This document shows positions 11,426 through 23,224 of a stretch of DNA of 64,000 bases, in pieces. Position numbers and translations under genes: made by a program. A model generated the notes under the pieces. The model was not told the DNA's origin. It saw only the letters and a list, made by a program, of their open reading frames with translations, and did no database searches. The DNA is from Arthonia radiata (Eukaryota; Ascomycota; Arthoniomycetes; Arthoniales; Arthoniaceae): the NCBI GenBank assembly GCA_002989075.1, contig PSQN01000001.1, positions 719,760-783,759 on the forward strand, read 5' to 3'. Positions within the stretch are counted from its first letter, which is position 1, and each line of letters begins with the position of its first letter.

Positions 11426-12086
11426 GACAGTTCGCAGGTGAGGTTGTCGTATCGAGCTGCGTAGCGTCGATGTGTGCATGTTGCGGAAGGTGGTTGTAGG
11501 AAGGAAAGCATAAGCATAGTGCATGGAGGGTATCTACTTGTACTACTATCTGCAGGCATGCATAGCGATCAACGATAGACATTTAGCATTTGACTACCTC
11601 AACTCTCCAGCGTGAGCAAACTTGCAGCACGTGGAAAAATAATGTTCATGCAAGCACTCAGCACATGCCTGATTGCTCAAGTTAGGCAAATGCATAGAGC
11701 CTGGCCACAATACTTAGTTCAGACCCGACTGCCATGCATACTCAGGGCCAGCGTCGTTGGCAGGGCACGCGCAAGACCTTCAATCAGACCAAACAAGTCG
11801 ATCATACCCACAGACGCGCCGTATGAGACGTATGGACTCAGGAGTAAAAACGTTGATTTTGTAGCAGCTTGCATGCACAACTCACAGCAATCATGAGAGC
11901 AGCCACAATGTCATGCTACCATTGCGGCACATGTACGCCGGGCCCTGCGCCGGTGGAGCGGCATATTCACGCAGGTTTTCAACCAGAATTGGGGCGCCGA
12001 TGAAGGCTGTTATGTCTATCAAAAACACCTCGCTATGCTCAAAAACTGCACACTGATAAACATGCCTCAAGAGCGCCCGGGAAGAG
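11426..12086. other. Convergent intergenic region between RFC1 and the alpha-arrestin gene
   Basis: These 661 bases lie between two stop codons of convergent genes. They presumably contain both 3' untranslated regions. Small open frames are present, none with recognisable content. Confidence 0.5.
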
Positions 12087-14252
12087 CTATCTCGGGCTCG
12101 GTGGACGGCTGGTAGCATCTTCGTAACTAGGCGGCTCATCCTCTGGGCTCCGTGCGGGTGTTCTAAGCGCGGTGTCATAGGAGCTGATCCTGCTCAACGC
12201 TTCCATATTCCAGCCAGAGCCGACACGCGGTGGTGGATGTGCTCCTACGATGCCTGGAGAGCTCCCAGTCGGCGGCGACGGTCTACCAGGCTGTGTTATC
12301 CCACCTACAGGCGGCACGGCTATGCTGTTGTTGCGCGAGGACTCTGGTGTGCCATCGGTTGATTCGACGTCACGTAAATGGCTGATGGGATGCTCTGCGC
12401 CGTGAACATGCTGAGCGAGACGTCGAGCGAGATCTTCTGGCATTGGCTCCTGGGGATTTGCTGCGAGAGAGGTAAGGTTACCGTAGGAGTTGGAGCGGCT
12501 ACTACTCTGGGAGAGTGTCAGCATCAGTTGACAGCAGTTGTGCTTGCATAACTAGACTTTGGTTCCAAAAACTTGGATCAACGCCGGGCATTGAATTGTC
12601 AGGGGGGCCAATTGAGACTCTATTACTTACCTGCAGTGGGCTGGCGGCCCCGCTTTGCGTCCCTGGCGTTCGCTCCCCAATGAACAGAGTGTCGTCGAAC
12701 ATCTCGTCGAGATAGTAGCGATCGTATAAGGGCGGTGGTTGCTGTAGGTCCTCGAGCGTATTCTGCCTAGTGTATTGGGTATGGGCTCCAGTTTCTGGTT
12801 GGGCGCAGTCATTACCGTCCAGCGGTCGATGTTCTGAAATAAACAGGCGGATACTGTGATGGGCGTTGACCTGACTGATGTGGCCCTCTGGGTTACATAG
12901 CTCTATTTCGTAGTGAAGAGTATGCTTCAGCCGGATGTGAGGGTGATCTTCCACCGTTTGACGACACCGATTCAGCGACGTGGGCAAATCAAGCCAGAAT
13001 CGATGTTGATACTTGTCAGCCTGAGTGGCTGGATCAAGCCTGCGTGCGCCCTCAGGCATTCTGAAAATCTGCTTAACTACCTCGGACTCAGTGACCCACC
13101 AGCCGTTTTGAGAGTCTTCTTGCCGTGGATAAGCGTCCGCCGAGGGTGCCCAGGTCTTGTATTTGCGTCTCTCTTTTAACGTAAGTCTGATCTTGCCCAC
13201 TGTGAGCTTAGGGTTGACTGGCGTGAGCTGTTGGTAAATGTCAGCATAGTAATGAGTGCTTGCGTAAACAGGCCAATCATCAGCCGCACAAGGCAGGTGT
13301 TCCGATTTGGAGGTCGAGCTTCATGAATGAGACCAGTTCTTGAAGGTCAATTCGACTGTGATGTACGACTTACCTGAAAGTCGATGCCTATCTGCGATCC
13401 AAATGGAACAGCCCGGGACCTGCGAAGGATCAGCAACTGCAATAGTTTCTCTCGTGGTCAAGCACAGCTTTGTGAGGCAACGCCAGGAAAACTTACGTGC
13501 TGCCGAACGTGTAAGAACATTTCGGTTCCCAAGAGCCCACTTGCTCCGCGCGATCGATCAGCTCCTCTCGTTCATCGTCGCTCAAAGTTCTGACAATGCG
13601 AAGCGGTCTGGATGCACGAATTTTCTTGTTACTAATCTCGAGATCGAGCATACGGGTGGTGGCCTTCTCGAGTGATGACTCTATTCCATATACCACGCCG
13701 GTGCGCCCTAGAGATAGACGTCAGCACGACGTAACCAATGTACTACGCTGACCGCTGTGCAAAGAAACGAGGTGCGGGCCTTCGTACGTACCCATTCCAG
13801 CAATTGTCTCAGACGTGTCACCAGGTAGCACAAACGTGTACGGCAAGGCCAGCTCGCCGGCGTGGATCACCTTGATAGGTGTGTGCGTAATAGGATCCGA
13901 TAGCTGCTGCTCTTGCTCAAGAAATGTGTGACTATTGCTGACGCTAAGTGGAGGCTGGTTGGAATCATGTGGTCGTCTGCCCGTGTAGTTGACCTGCATA
14001 CGTCCCCAGAGCCTGACATGCACCCCATGTTTCGCCAAACACTCTTCGCTGCTCTTCAGCACTACATGCCCGGTGACCTTGATCGTAGCATCGCGCGTTT
14101 CGGAGGCGCTCCCATTGAGCAGGATGTAGTCACGGTCGGGCCTGCAGTGAAAGGCTGGTCAGTAGCGATCACCAGCCAAGCTCACCTATGCCTACTTACT
14201 TAATCTCAAGGCTGAAGGGTGCGTTTCTCCGGCGCGCTCCCCACGGTGGCAT
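12087..14252 (-). CDS. Alpha-arrestin (arrestin-related trafficking adaptor) with PY motifs, 6 exons
   Basis: Fungal alpha-arrestins recruit Rsp5/HulA-type HECT ubiquitin ligases to plasma-membrane transporters to trigger endocytosis. Exons: 14200-14252, 13792-14141, 13497-13707, 13374-13419, 12631-13227 and 12087-12506, all phase-consistent, giving 558 residues. The arrestin N domain begins SLEIKPDRDYILLNGSASE and continues KVTGHVVLKSSEECLAKHGV; the C domain contains SRAVPFGSQIGIDFQ and LTPVNPKLTVGKIRLTLKER. Two PY motifs for WW-domain binding follow: PPPLYDRYY (before the last intron) and PPSYEDA at the extreme C-terminus. The rest of the tail is Ser/Pro-rich. The architecture fits the CreD/Rod1/Rog3 group, but which fungal paralogue this is cannot be settled by eye. 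It lies directly downstream of a CreC-type gene on the same strand. Confidence 0.9.
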
Positions 14253-15027
14253 ACTATTACACTTGGAGCTACAGTGAAACGCTGGAATGCAGGAAAGTTC
14301 CTCAACAGCCAGCACCACAGCTCTTGCGTTGATATCGCTTGCGCACGGTGACACAATGAGGAGGGACTGTGAACCCAGGTGCTCAATCAGAGCACAGGAC
14401 AGCGGAGCCTACGCGACTGCCTGGATCCGTCTGGTATTGACGCCAAACGGGAGGCGCAAGCGGAATGCAGCAGGTACGCAGGAGAAGTGAAGAGCCATCA
14501 TTGCTACGGCGGAAACATATCAGATGCAGATGACGCGATAGCATGTGTAATCGCGCAGATAGCGAGCAAGCGACAGGACCGGCCTGTGCTCCATGCACTT
14601 CAAAAGTGAGTCTGAAGGTGAAAAAGTCAACTCTTTGATGATAACGGTCGCTCTGTCCGTTTGCGGCCAGTCTAGATCAGTGGGGCTAGTGTGCTGTGGC
14701 GCAGGCGCGTGTGCCACAATCTGGCTCGTGGGCAACTTGGTGAGCATATCTCAGGGTACAACCTGATGTTGATTTGAAGCCCAGAGTCCTGCCAAATGGG
14801 CGTCGTATCGCTACTCTAGGTAGCCGTCTTGTCTCGATATTAGGCTATGCTGTATATGAATGGTTGAATCTAGCGTCTCGGCCACCAAAGTTGAAATAGT
14901 CTCAACGCCCTGACACGTCTGGTTGGCCTCCCCAATGGGAATTCGGAAACGGTGCTCATATTCCTGTCTTTCAGCCGCGTGGCAGCGAAGTGGCCAAGTC
15001 TGACCAGGATCGATTCGCTTTTGAGTA
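14253..15027. other. Intergenic region between the alpha-arrestin start and the creC stop
   Basis: These 775 bases contain the arrestin promoter and the 3' end of the creC-type gene; both genes are read leftward. Several small open frames overlap without any recognisable domain. Confidence 0.45.
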
Positions 15028-16965
15028 TCACTTGGAGTTGAAAGGATTATTGAACGCGCTGCCAGTCGATCCATCCCCGGTGGAACCCTCCTCGCTCTCC
15101 GCGGCGCCCTTTGGTCTGTCGTACGTTTGAATATGTCCCCACCAGCACGTTACCATGATTGCATCTTCGGTAAAGCTGACACAGGACAAGGGGTGTTCGT
15201 CGACTTTATTGTTTAGAACGGGCGGAAGCGTGGCCACTTGAGCACGAGTTTGCACCGGATGGACAACGCTTTCATAGTCTTCTCCATCTTCGCTGTCTCT
15301 AGTGAGGTTGGGCGGCTCTAAGGATCGGATGAGTGATGTTCGCGACGCCATTGCTGACTCCGGCCGAGCAAGAGAGACAACAGATGGGCGCACGCTGGCG
15401 GCTCTCGGCCTCTGAACAAGACCTGTAGAGAAGTCCCACAGCAGCAACCGTCCATCCTCTCCTGCACTGGCGAAACGATAATTTGACTCGTCGCATCGCC
15501 ATTTGTCAAACTTGACGTCTGAAACCCACGAACGGTGGCCTGGACAACGGGCGACAAGCGAACGATCTTCAAATGACCAGATGGACACAAGATCGTCGCG
15601 GCCGCCAGTCAGGATGTATCTGTTGTCCGGAGACCATGCAACGCATGTTATCCCATCGTAGTACGAAGTGTACAGATCTATCAGTTGTTCTCGCTCCATA
15701 TCCATAATTCGAAGAGAGTGGTCCTCGGAAACGACAGCTAAAAAGCGTCCATCGGAGGAGAACTCCATAGCATTGATGCGCTGACAGGTGACTTTGTAGA
15801 CTGCGACAGGGTTCGTTTTCGATGATGCTGCTTTCAGTGATCGCCGCACTTCTATCTGAGGGCGACGCCTAACCCCACTTTGTGGACGCTCGGTAGGTGT
15901 GGAAGGCTCGTCAGGACTAAACGCAGCGTCATCCTTTTCCTTGTCGTAGAAGACAATGGTACCATCTAGGTAGGCAGCGGCAAACAGATTCTCATGCGGC
16001 GGGTACCATTGAACTGATGACACTGCTACAGGGTGGACGATGCCCTGTAGACGTCAGTATAGGAAGCTCATAACGGCCGCAAATTGTCCACTCACATTCT
16101 TGTTGAGATGGGAATACTTTTGCGAGATAGGTTCGTACCACACTTGTCACCTGTTAGTTTATCAAAGAGAGGCGTCGAATCAACCGCTCACGTATATCCG
16201 CCGACGAAAACCCTATGACCAGGTCTATATGTGCCAGCGACTTGGTGTATGGGTTCGCAGCGTGACAAAGCGGGTGCGCTTTAGCGAACATGATCTTAAC
16301 AAGCTGCTGAGCTTTATTCGCCGAAGACATATCCAGCCACTGAAACGAGCGGGCATTGTTCACGAATGCAAAGCAACCTTCCGGCTTGTGTTCCTGCAGT
16401 CGCTTAGACAGTGTGTCGTGGGGGCTGACTCGTGCGATCATGGATGAGTTCGATTTCAGCATGCTTGCTTTGGGCTTCTTCTTCTTAATCAGCTCCTTCG
16501 AGTCTCTGTTGGTCGGCGTTTTGGGAGCGCTTGATGCCGGTCCCGAGCTACCACGGACGTAGCCTTTGAGGTTGCCCGATGCGAGTTGCCCAAACCGAGA
16601 GGTTCCATTAGTGACCCCAGGCTTTTTCTGTGGCGACTCTTCCGTGATTGTGCGATCGGCGAGAGTGATGGTATTCTCCCCAGTGGCAGAAAACGAGCTG
16701 TCTGCAAGGTTCACAACGGATAGGCGAGGCTCAGCAGTGGGTGGCTGTGGCTTCGGGTCAAGGACATTGACCGGGACTGTCGTTTGTTCCGAAGGTGCTG
16801 CTGATACGCTTCCCAGTGTAATTATATCTCGTAGAGGGTATGCACCTGGTATCATTGAGTGGGGATTAGCATTAAAGCGTTGCCATACGGACCTTCGCTG
16901 AGTAGCAACTGATGCTCCTGCCCTTCCGCACGGGTCAAAGTGTTTTGCGGGTCACCATAAGTCAT
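15028..16965 (-). CDS. creC: CreC-type WD40 protein (partner of the CreB deubiquitinase)
   Basis: In Aspergillus, CreC binds and stabilises the CreB ubiquitin protease and takes part in carbon catabolite repression. Likely exons are 16893-16965, 16192-16845, 16096-16142 and 15028-16044, giving 596 residues, close to the CreC length as I recall it. The N-terminal part includes GAYPLRDIITLGS, then a Ser/Lys-rich region. The conserved core reads CFAFVNNARSFQWLDMSS, then IGFSSADI, WYEPISQKYSHLNKNGIVHP and SSVQWYPPHENLFAAAYLDG. WD repeats follow: FSSDGRFLAVVSEDHSLRIMD, VAWSPDNRYILTGGRDD and FASAGEDGRLLLWDFS. The last blade is CVSFTEDAIMVTCWWGHI. The protein ends NNPFNSK. The donor of the first intron (GTCCGT) is weak, and an extra 5' exon beyond 16965 cannot be excluded. 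Confidence 0.85.
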
Positions 16966-17674
16966 TGGACTTCTGGGTGTCGCCGTCACCGGCGTGCTTG
17001 CGCTATTCGCTGGTCAGTTCATTATAATTATGATCATCATCGGCGTTATAGAAGCCTCAAAAGCCTCATCGCAATCGTCGCGGCAGCGAGTACTGGTCTG
17101 TTTACGTACGTTGGAATCATTTGGGCGACTTGTATCAGTGATATTGTATCAGTCTGCGATGAGCTTCAAGACTGATGTCAAGTTATGCAATTGGTTCGTT
17201 AGGAACCCGTGGGCTGCTGGCTGAGCCTGTGTATAATTATATGTGTTACAAGATAAGTGTGCTTTCAAAAGTCAGCGGGAAAAAACATGCGCCAGAACGC
17301 CAGAACATCAGATATGCAAAGCAGCCAGCGTCCTTTCCTCAACTTCCATGAGCGATGAAGTTCATGAGCGAGCAGTTACGACGAGGACTCGACACCAACC
17401 ACGCGACGACCCGCCGCCTTACCCGATAGAGTGTCTGACATAAGGCTTAGCGCTTAACTAGCCATCTAGCGCAACGAGCCTCAAAGTCAAGCGGCTGCGT
17501 CCAAGGCACCAATCCATCACTTCACATCAAAATGGACTGCGTATCGGCACATCTGAGAAATACAGTGTACTTCAAGCAGAGCCCCAACTTGTGTCCCGGA
17601 CATTGACGAGTTGCGTGCCTTCAACATGCACAACGAACGACTGATTGCACAAATCTGAAGTCAATCTTTGGGCT
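16966..17674. promoter_or_regulatory. Divergent intergenic region between creC and GEM1
   Basis: The creC-type gene (minus) and GEM1 (plus) start away from each other, so these 709 bases should carry both promoters, and possibly an unrecognised first exon of creC. In the creC direction a possible acceptor CCAG near 17015 is followed by in-frame codons up to the chosen ATG. No other gene is supported. Confidence 0.4.
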
Positions 17675-19610
17675 ATGGCAACTGTCCGCATTTGCGTATG
17701 CGGTGACGACGGTGTTGGAAAGTCCTCACTGATTACGAGTCTGGTCAAAGACGTCTTCGTAACAGGCAGAATACAGCCAGTCCTACCTCAGATCACACTG
17801 CCACCCACGCTTGGCACCCCTGACAATGTAACGACCGTTATTGTCGACACCTCAGCGCAGCCTCAGGAGAGAGAGACGCTGCGCAAGGAGCTCAGAAAGT
17901 CCAATGTAGTGCTATTGGTGTACTCGGATCATTACAGCTATGAGCGCGTTGCGCTCTTTTGGATGCCATACTTTCGCTCCTTGGGCGTGAACGTCCCCGT
18001 GGTATTGTGCGCAAACAAAGCCGATCTTGTCAAGAACAGCGGCACGCCACAAATAGTCGAGGAGGAGATGTTGCCAGTCATGGGAGAGTGGAAGGAGATT
18101 GACTCCTGCATTCGCACGAGCGCGCGAGAGCATCACAACATCAACGAAGTCTTCTTTCTATGTCAAAAGGCCGTGACGCATCCAGTGGCGCCACTATTCG
18201 ATTCAAAAGAGCTGGTGCTGAAGCCAGCAGCGGTTACTGCGTTGCGTAGAGTATTTTATCTCTGCGACACCGACCAAGATGGCTTGCTCAACGACGAAGA
18301 GCTGAGAGGTTTTCAGACTAAAGTCTTCGAGAAATCGATATCAGATGATGATTTGCACCACGTCAAAATGTCTGTCCGGCAGGATCATCGAACTATCGAC
18401 GGCGTCGATGGTGTCGACGAGAATGGATTCATTCGCTTGAACCAGATGTTTGTTGAAAAAGGACGACACGAAACGTTATGGATGATCCTGCGGAAATTCC
18501 ATTACGCTGACAGTCTTACGCTTAGGGACAACTTTTTGCATCCAAAATTTGACGTACCGCAATACGCATCAGCAGAGCTGTCTCCGGTAGGATATCGTTT
18601 CTTCGTAGACCTTTTCCTGCTATTTGACAAAGACAATGACGGTGGCTTGAGCGACGCAGAACTATCCGCGCTGTTCGCTCCCACTCCTGGCTTGCCAAAA
18701 TCTTGGGAAGAGTCAGACTTTCCGTCCTGTACGGTGCGAAATGATGCTGGATATGTGACCCTACAAGGATGGTTGGCTCAGTGGAGCATGACTACCTTCG
18801 AATCACCAAAGACCACTCTGGAGTATCTTGCATGGCTGGGCTTCGAGTCAGCGGAGCGAGGAGGGACGACCGCAGCACTCAAAACCACAAAAGCTCGGAA
18901 GCGGCGGCGAAAGACAGGTCGAGTAGAGAGGAGTGTCTTCCACTGCTATGTTCTGGGTGCAAGTGATAGCGGCAAGACTTCGCTCTTGAATGCCTTTCTG
19001 AACAGACCCTTCGATTCGACTTATCGACCGACAATACGGCCACGGAAAGCAGTCAATAGTGTCGAGCTACAAGGCGGTAAGCAATGCTACATGATCCTCG
19101 AAGAGCTTGGTGAGCTTGAAGAGGCGGTCTTGGAGAACCAGGTCAGACTCGACGCGACGGATCTCGTCTGCTATACATACGATTCGAGTAACACCAGCAG
19201 TTTCGAGCATATCGTCCATCTTAGGAGCAAATTTCAAAAGTTGCAGGGGCTACCTTCGCTCTATGTTGCAACCAAGGCCGACCTTGATAAAGCGGTGCAG
19301 AAGAGCGAGATCCAGCCAGATCAGTATACGGCCTCGCTCGCCATGTCTGCTCCTTTGCACGTAAGCACGACTTGGAGCAGCATATCGGAGCTCTTTGTGA
19401 ATGTGAGTCAAGGAGCAACTGTTTGTCAGCGAATCGCCCAATGCTAACACTTGTCGCCAGCTTGCAGAGTCCGCCGTGTTTCCGGCGCAGGCTTTCCCGA
19501 AGCCTGAAGACGACGGCAGCGATCACACGTCGCTCTACATTGCGATCGGTGCGACGGCTTGTGCTGCTGCTGCTGTTGCTATATTTTGGAGGAAGTTGTA
19601 CACGACTTAG
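17675..19610 (+). CDS. GEM1: Mitochondrial Rho GTPase (Miro), 2 exons
   Basis: Gem1/Miro is a tail-anchored outer mitochondrial membrane GTPase that controls mitochondrial shape and inheritance and, in yeast, regulates ER-mitochondria contact sites. Exon 1 is 17675-19402 and exon 2 is 19461-19610, joined in phase to give 625 residues, normal for the family. The N-terminal GTPase has [13 protein letters not shown] (about residues 8-20) and CANKADL. EF-hand 1 is [13 protein letters not shown] (about 198) and EF-hand 2 is [13 protein letters not shown] (about 317). The second GTPase domain has [15 protein letters not shown] (about 427) and ATKADLD. Exon 2 encodes the C-terminal anchor, with a hydrophobic Ala/Ile-rich helix ([17 protein letters not shown]) followed by RKLYTT. 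The start is the ATG of [10 protein letters not shown]; codons upstream would need a non-ATG start. Confidence 0.96.
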
Positions 19611-20255
19611 TATCAGAAGCTTGCTCGATCATCCCTGGGCTGCAGATTTTGTGCGCTTCCTTGTAGCATTGGGAATGTACAGAAATCATAGTCATCGCGA
19701 TGATCAGTTACTCGCGACCAGAGTTGCTCATGCTCGCATGTTGTCACAACGCTCGGTGGAAGGGCGGCTTTTGACTCGTCCTTTAGCCGCACGCTAGTCG
19801 CAGAGAAGGGTCCGTGCGTCATGCCAAGCATCTGTATGGGGACCTTGAAGGAAGAGACGATCAACCACCTGGTCTACCAACCTTCGCTTTCATGCTGTCT
19901 GCAGTAGCCATACGACACGCTTTCTAGACTCCTGCACATCGACATCCTGCAATAACCTCCTCGGAAACGTCCTCCAACGAACTTCGATGCACTTTTGCGC
20001 CCCGCAGCAGTCCCCCGGCGACGAAGGTCTGCCTCTCTCCTCAAATGGTCAGTCAGTGCCGCCGAGATCTCTACGAAGACCTCGAAATGTCAAGCAAAGG
20101 ATCGGGAATCTTTGCTCCTCCTCGCATGGTCTTGACACGCCCGAAGAAGCACCCAGACACACCCCAATGGGCCCACCTTGTGTCTCCTCCCACCTCGCTC
20201 CGTCGCGCGGTCCACCTGCTTTGATATACAATGCTAACTCTGCCTTCCATCCTAG
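19611..20255. other. Region between GEM1 and the main Zds exon, including an unplaced first Zds exon
   Basis: This stretch holds the GEM1 3' end, the promoter of the Zds-family gene and very probably its first coding exon, which I could not place. The end of an intron is clear: a branch-like TGCTAAC at about 20232-20238 followed by the acceptor CCTAG at 20251-20255. An open frame at 19987-20352 stops in another frame and is not protein-like past the acceptor. Confidence 0.45.
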
Positions 20256-23224
20256 TCATCCAAATACCTACAAAAGCCCGACTGGAATGCTTCCGCACAT
20301 CGACGAGGCCACACGCCGCAAATATCAATCAGCGACAACAACCATCATGTGACAGAAGCAATCGGTGGCATGTATGGCGATAATGACTGGATGCAAAGGG
20401 ACAACCGCCCTCTCAGCTTTGCACCCTCACAATCCGAAGCTCAGCTCGAGCGAAAAGCGTCAAAATTCTCTTCTACATCCAACTCCTCTTCTAGTGATAC
20501 CCCTCTTTCCAAGTCGCTCCAAGGCGACAGACATGCACGTCCACACGTCAACGGCTCTTTACGACAGAAACCACGGACGCCCTCTATCGGTAGCACCGGC
20601 AACGGGCAATCCTCCCCTCCATCTTTGACTCGAAGTTCCTCTACCGACACCGCAAACCATGCTTTCCCTCTCAATGACATCGACTACGAGTCCAGTCCGG
20701 CCGCAGTCGCGCAGGAGCTTAGCAACCTTCAGGCGATACGGCGCATGTCCATGAACGTCGATGCCGCGGATCCGGATCTGCCTAGCTTCAGCTCAGGCGG
20801 AATTGGCATGCCGGCAGTGGCGCCTTCTGGCTCGGACGATGAGAACGACGCAGCGAGATTGTTTTGGGTTCCTGCAAGATTACATCCTGAGCTGGCACCG
20901 AAAGAATTCAAGACTTTCGTGGAGGATAGAGTGGATCGCATCAAGAAAACGTCAGGTGGCGATGAAGACTCTCTGTCGCCGACCAATAGCGTTGACAGAC
21001 ACGGCTCCGCGGGTGCGAATCCAAACCGCAGAAGGTCGATGCTATCGAAGACTATTGAAATACCGTCAGACTACAAAGATGGTGCGGATGTGCTTGAGCG
21101 AAAACGGTCGAGTCACCATAGGACTCCGTCTGTGGAGACGTCATTGCAAGAGTTGGAATCCCTGGTATCCGATCCTTCAGAGCTGGTTCGCAAGATGAGC
21201 TTGGATGTAAGTCGAAGATCTTTAGAAACCAATCCGGAAAGTCCAACGGACGACGTACCTATTGTAGCGGTGCCTGCTGGGCAAACGTTGAAACGATCCA
21301 CGAGGACACAATACCGCAGAGGCAGCGTGCGAGCTCAGGGCCGTGTAGGTAAGCGTCCTGGGGCACGCGGTACCGATCGAGACGAGGGCACTCAACGCAA
21401 AGATCATTCGCCTGCGCCAGACATCCCACCAGTGCCGACTATTAACATTGAAAATCTTTCCCGGATACGGACCGAGCCTGTAGCCGTGCAACAAGGCAGG
21501 TATGAGGAGGGTTCGGTACAGAGTAGAACTCATCAAGCATTACATGCTGCTGCGACTATGGATGAGAACCAAGACGATGATACAAATCGACTGTCATCGG
21601 AAGCCGAACGACCACAACCACGGCCTTTTCACTCTCGAATAGCACGTAACGGTAAGACCACAGCGCACGTTCCTGGTTATACTGGCCCAGCAGCAGCGGT
21701 TCCTGTTCCAGAGATCGTGCAGACACCGCCGACAGAAGCACGGCACTCGCTACCGCCGGTCAACCCCATGCAGCCCCCGCCAGATCGTAAAACGTCACAT
21801 GAGTTCTCAAGATCCAACTCCTTGCCGTCACTCGCCGGAAGAGGTGGTGCCGCCAGTCGACCAGCGTTCGGAAGTAAGAAGCAGCAACAACCACCGGAGC
21901 AGAGCATGGAGGACATGGCCAATCACTCTTCACACACAATGGGCACCAATACCAGCACCGACGCAATCTCGTTCATCCCCACACTCCAAGAAGACAAGCG
22001 CGCCGAAAAGCAAGACAAGAAAGTCAAAGGCCTCTCCAGCGAGATCGGCTCCAAGAAAGGCTGGGGCTGGCTACGAGGCAGCAGTGACCAAAAGAAAGAA
22101 GAAAAGGAAGAGGCCAAGAAAGCCAAAGCCCGCGTCACCAAAGGCGCCGACAAGATTCACGACTCCACACGCCTCGACGTGCTGCAAACCGCCACCGACG
22201 GTCCGCGCGGCCGTGAAAGCCTCGTGCTCAACCGCGACGACAGCGCCAACCGCCTCGAAGAAGAACGACGAAAAGACAACGCCCGTAGATCGGGCGGCCA
22301 AGACGGAAAGAAAGAAAAAGAAGGCATCTTCTCCTCGCTCTTCGGCGGCGGCAAAAAGAAGGGCGACCGCGACTCCGGCGGCAAGAAGATCGATAGGATC
22401 CGCGGTCTATCGCCGGAGCCTCCCCGCCGGCTGCTGCGCGCGGACATTGACTACAACTGGACGCGGTTCTCGATTTTGGAGGAAAGGGCGATCTACAGGA
22501 TGGCGCACATTAAGCTGGCGAATCCGCGGCGGGCGCTGTACTCGCAGGTGCTGCTAAGTAATTTCATGTACTCGTATTTGGCGAAGGTGCAGCAGATGCA
22601 TCCGCAGATTCAGATTCCGACGTACCAGCAGAAGGGGAAGGGGCAGACGGCGCAACAGCAGAAGGAGAGTGAGGAGATGGTGCAGTGGCAGCGGTATCAG
22701 GAGGTATGTTTGTCTTCTCATTTTACTGTTCTGCTTTCGGCGCGGATTAGTGTATGTGCTAACACTCCCATCAGCAACAGGAACAAGCCCACTCTTCCGA
22801 CGCCACGCACAACTCCAACGGCAACCACGCCTACCCTTCCGATCCTCACGCCGACGAAGCAGACTTCATCGAAGACTACGACCCCCAGCACCAGCAAGTC
22901 GAGGACGCACGGCACGTCTACTCCGAAGGGCGGGGCTCACATATGGAAGGCGGACGAGGTCACTATAGCGAAGACGGACACGGAAGTTACGCCGAGCAGA
23001 GCAGAGGCGGTTATGGCGATGACAGCAGAAGTGGCTATGGCGAAGATAGCAGAGGGTATGCCGAGGACGGCCACGGGTATGCCGAGGACGGCAGAGGGAC
23101 GTACGCGGAGCACATACACAGACAGCGCCAGCGCAGTGAGTGGACGGAGCAGGACCAGGATCCGTATGCGAGGCAGGGCCTTTTTGAGGATGAGCATCGG
23201 ACTGGGGAGGGGGAGATGTGGTAG
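20256..23224 (+). CDS. Zds1/Zds2-family protein (PP2A-Cdc55 regulator), 5' exon not located
   Basis: Yeast Zds1/Zds2 bind PP2A-Cdc55 and promote mitotic entry and Cdc14 release. The main exon 20256-22703 opens at a clear acceptor and is joined to a last exon, 22775-23224, by a 71-base intron. The coding start lies upstream and is unresolved. Conserved N-terminal blocks are GHTPQISISDNNHHVTEAIG and ARLFWVPARLHPELAPKEF. The middle is about 600 residues, Ser/Arg/Pro-rich and disordered, with Lys/Glu stretches. The diagnostic Zds C-terminal domain lies at 22435-22600: LRADIDYNWTRFSILEERAI, then YRMAHIKLANPRRALYSQ and LLSNFMYSYLAKVQ. The last exon adds a Gln/His/Asp-rich tail with degenerate GYGEDS / GYAEDG repeats, ending GEGEMW. 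The unspliced frame continues to 23252 but loses this tail; the intron has a good donor (GTATGT), a branch-like GCTAAC and an acceptor. Confidence 0.88.
22940..23110 (+). repeat. Degenerate short tandem repeat encoding the Gly/Tyr/Glu/Asp-rich Zds tail
   Basis: Near-repeats of about 18-24 bases encode units such as GHYSEDGH, GGYGDDSR, SGYGEDSR, GYAEDGH and GYAEDGR. They lie in the last exon of the Zds-family gene, after its conserved domain. Confidence 0.75.

Noticed and set aside
10298-11524. 408-codon open frame antisense to RFC1
   Set aside because: It overlaps the conserved RFC1 C-terminal domain. Its Leu/Arg/His-rich composition is what the reverse strand of GC-rich Lys/Glu codons gives, and no domain is visible.
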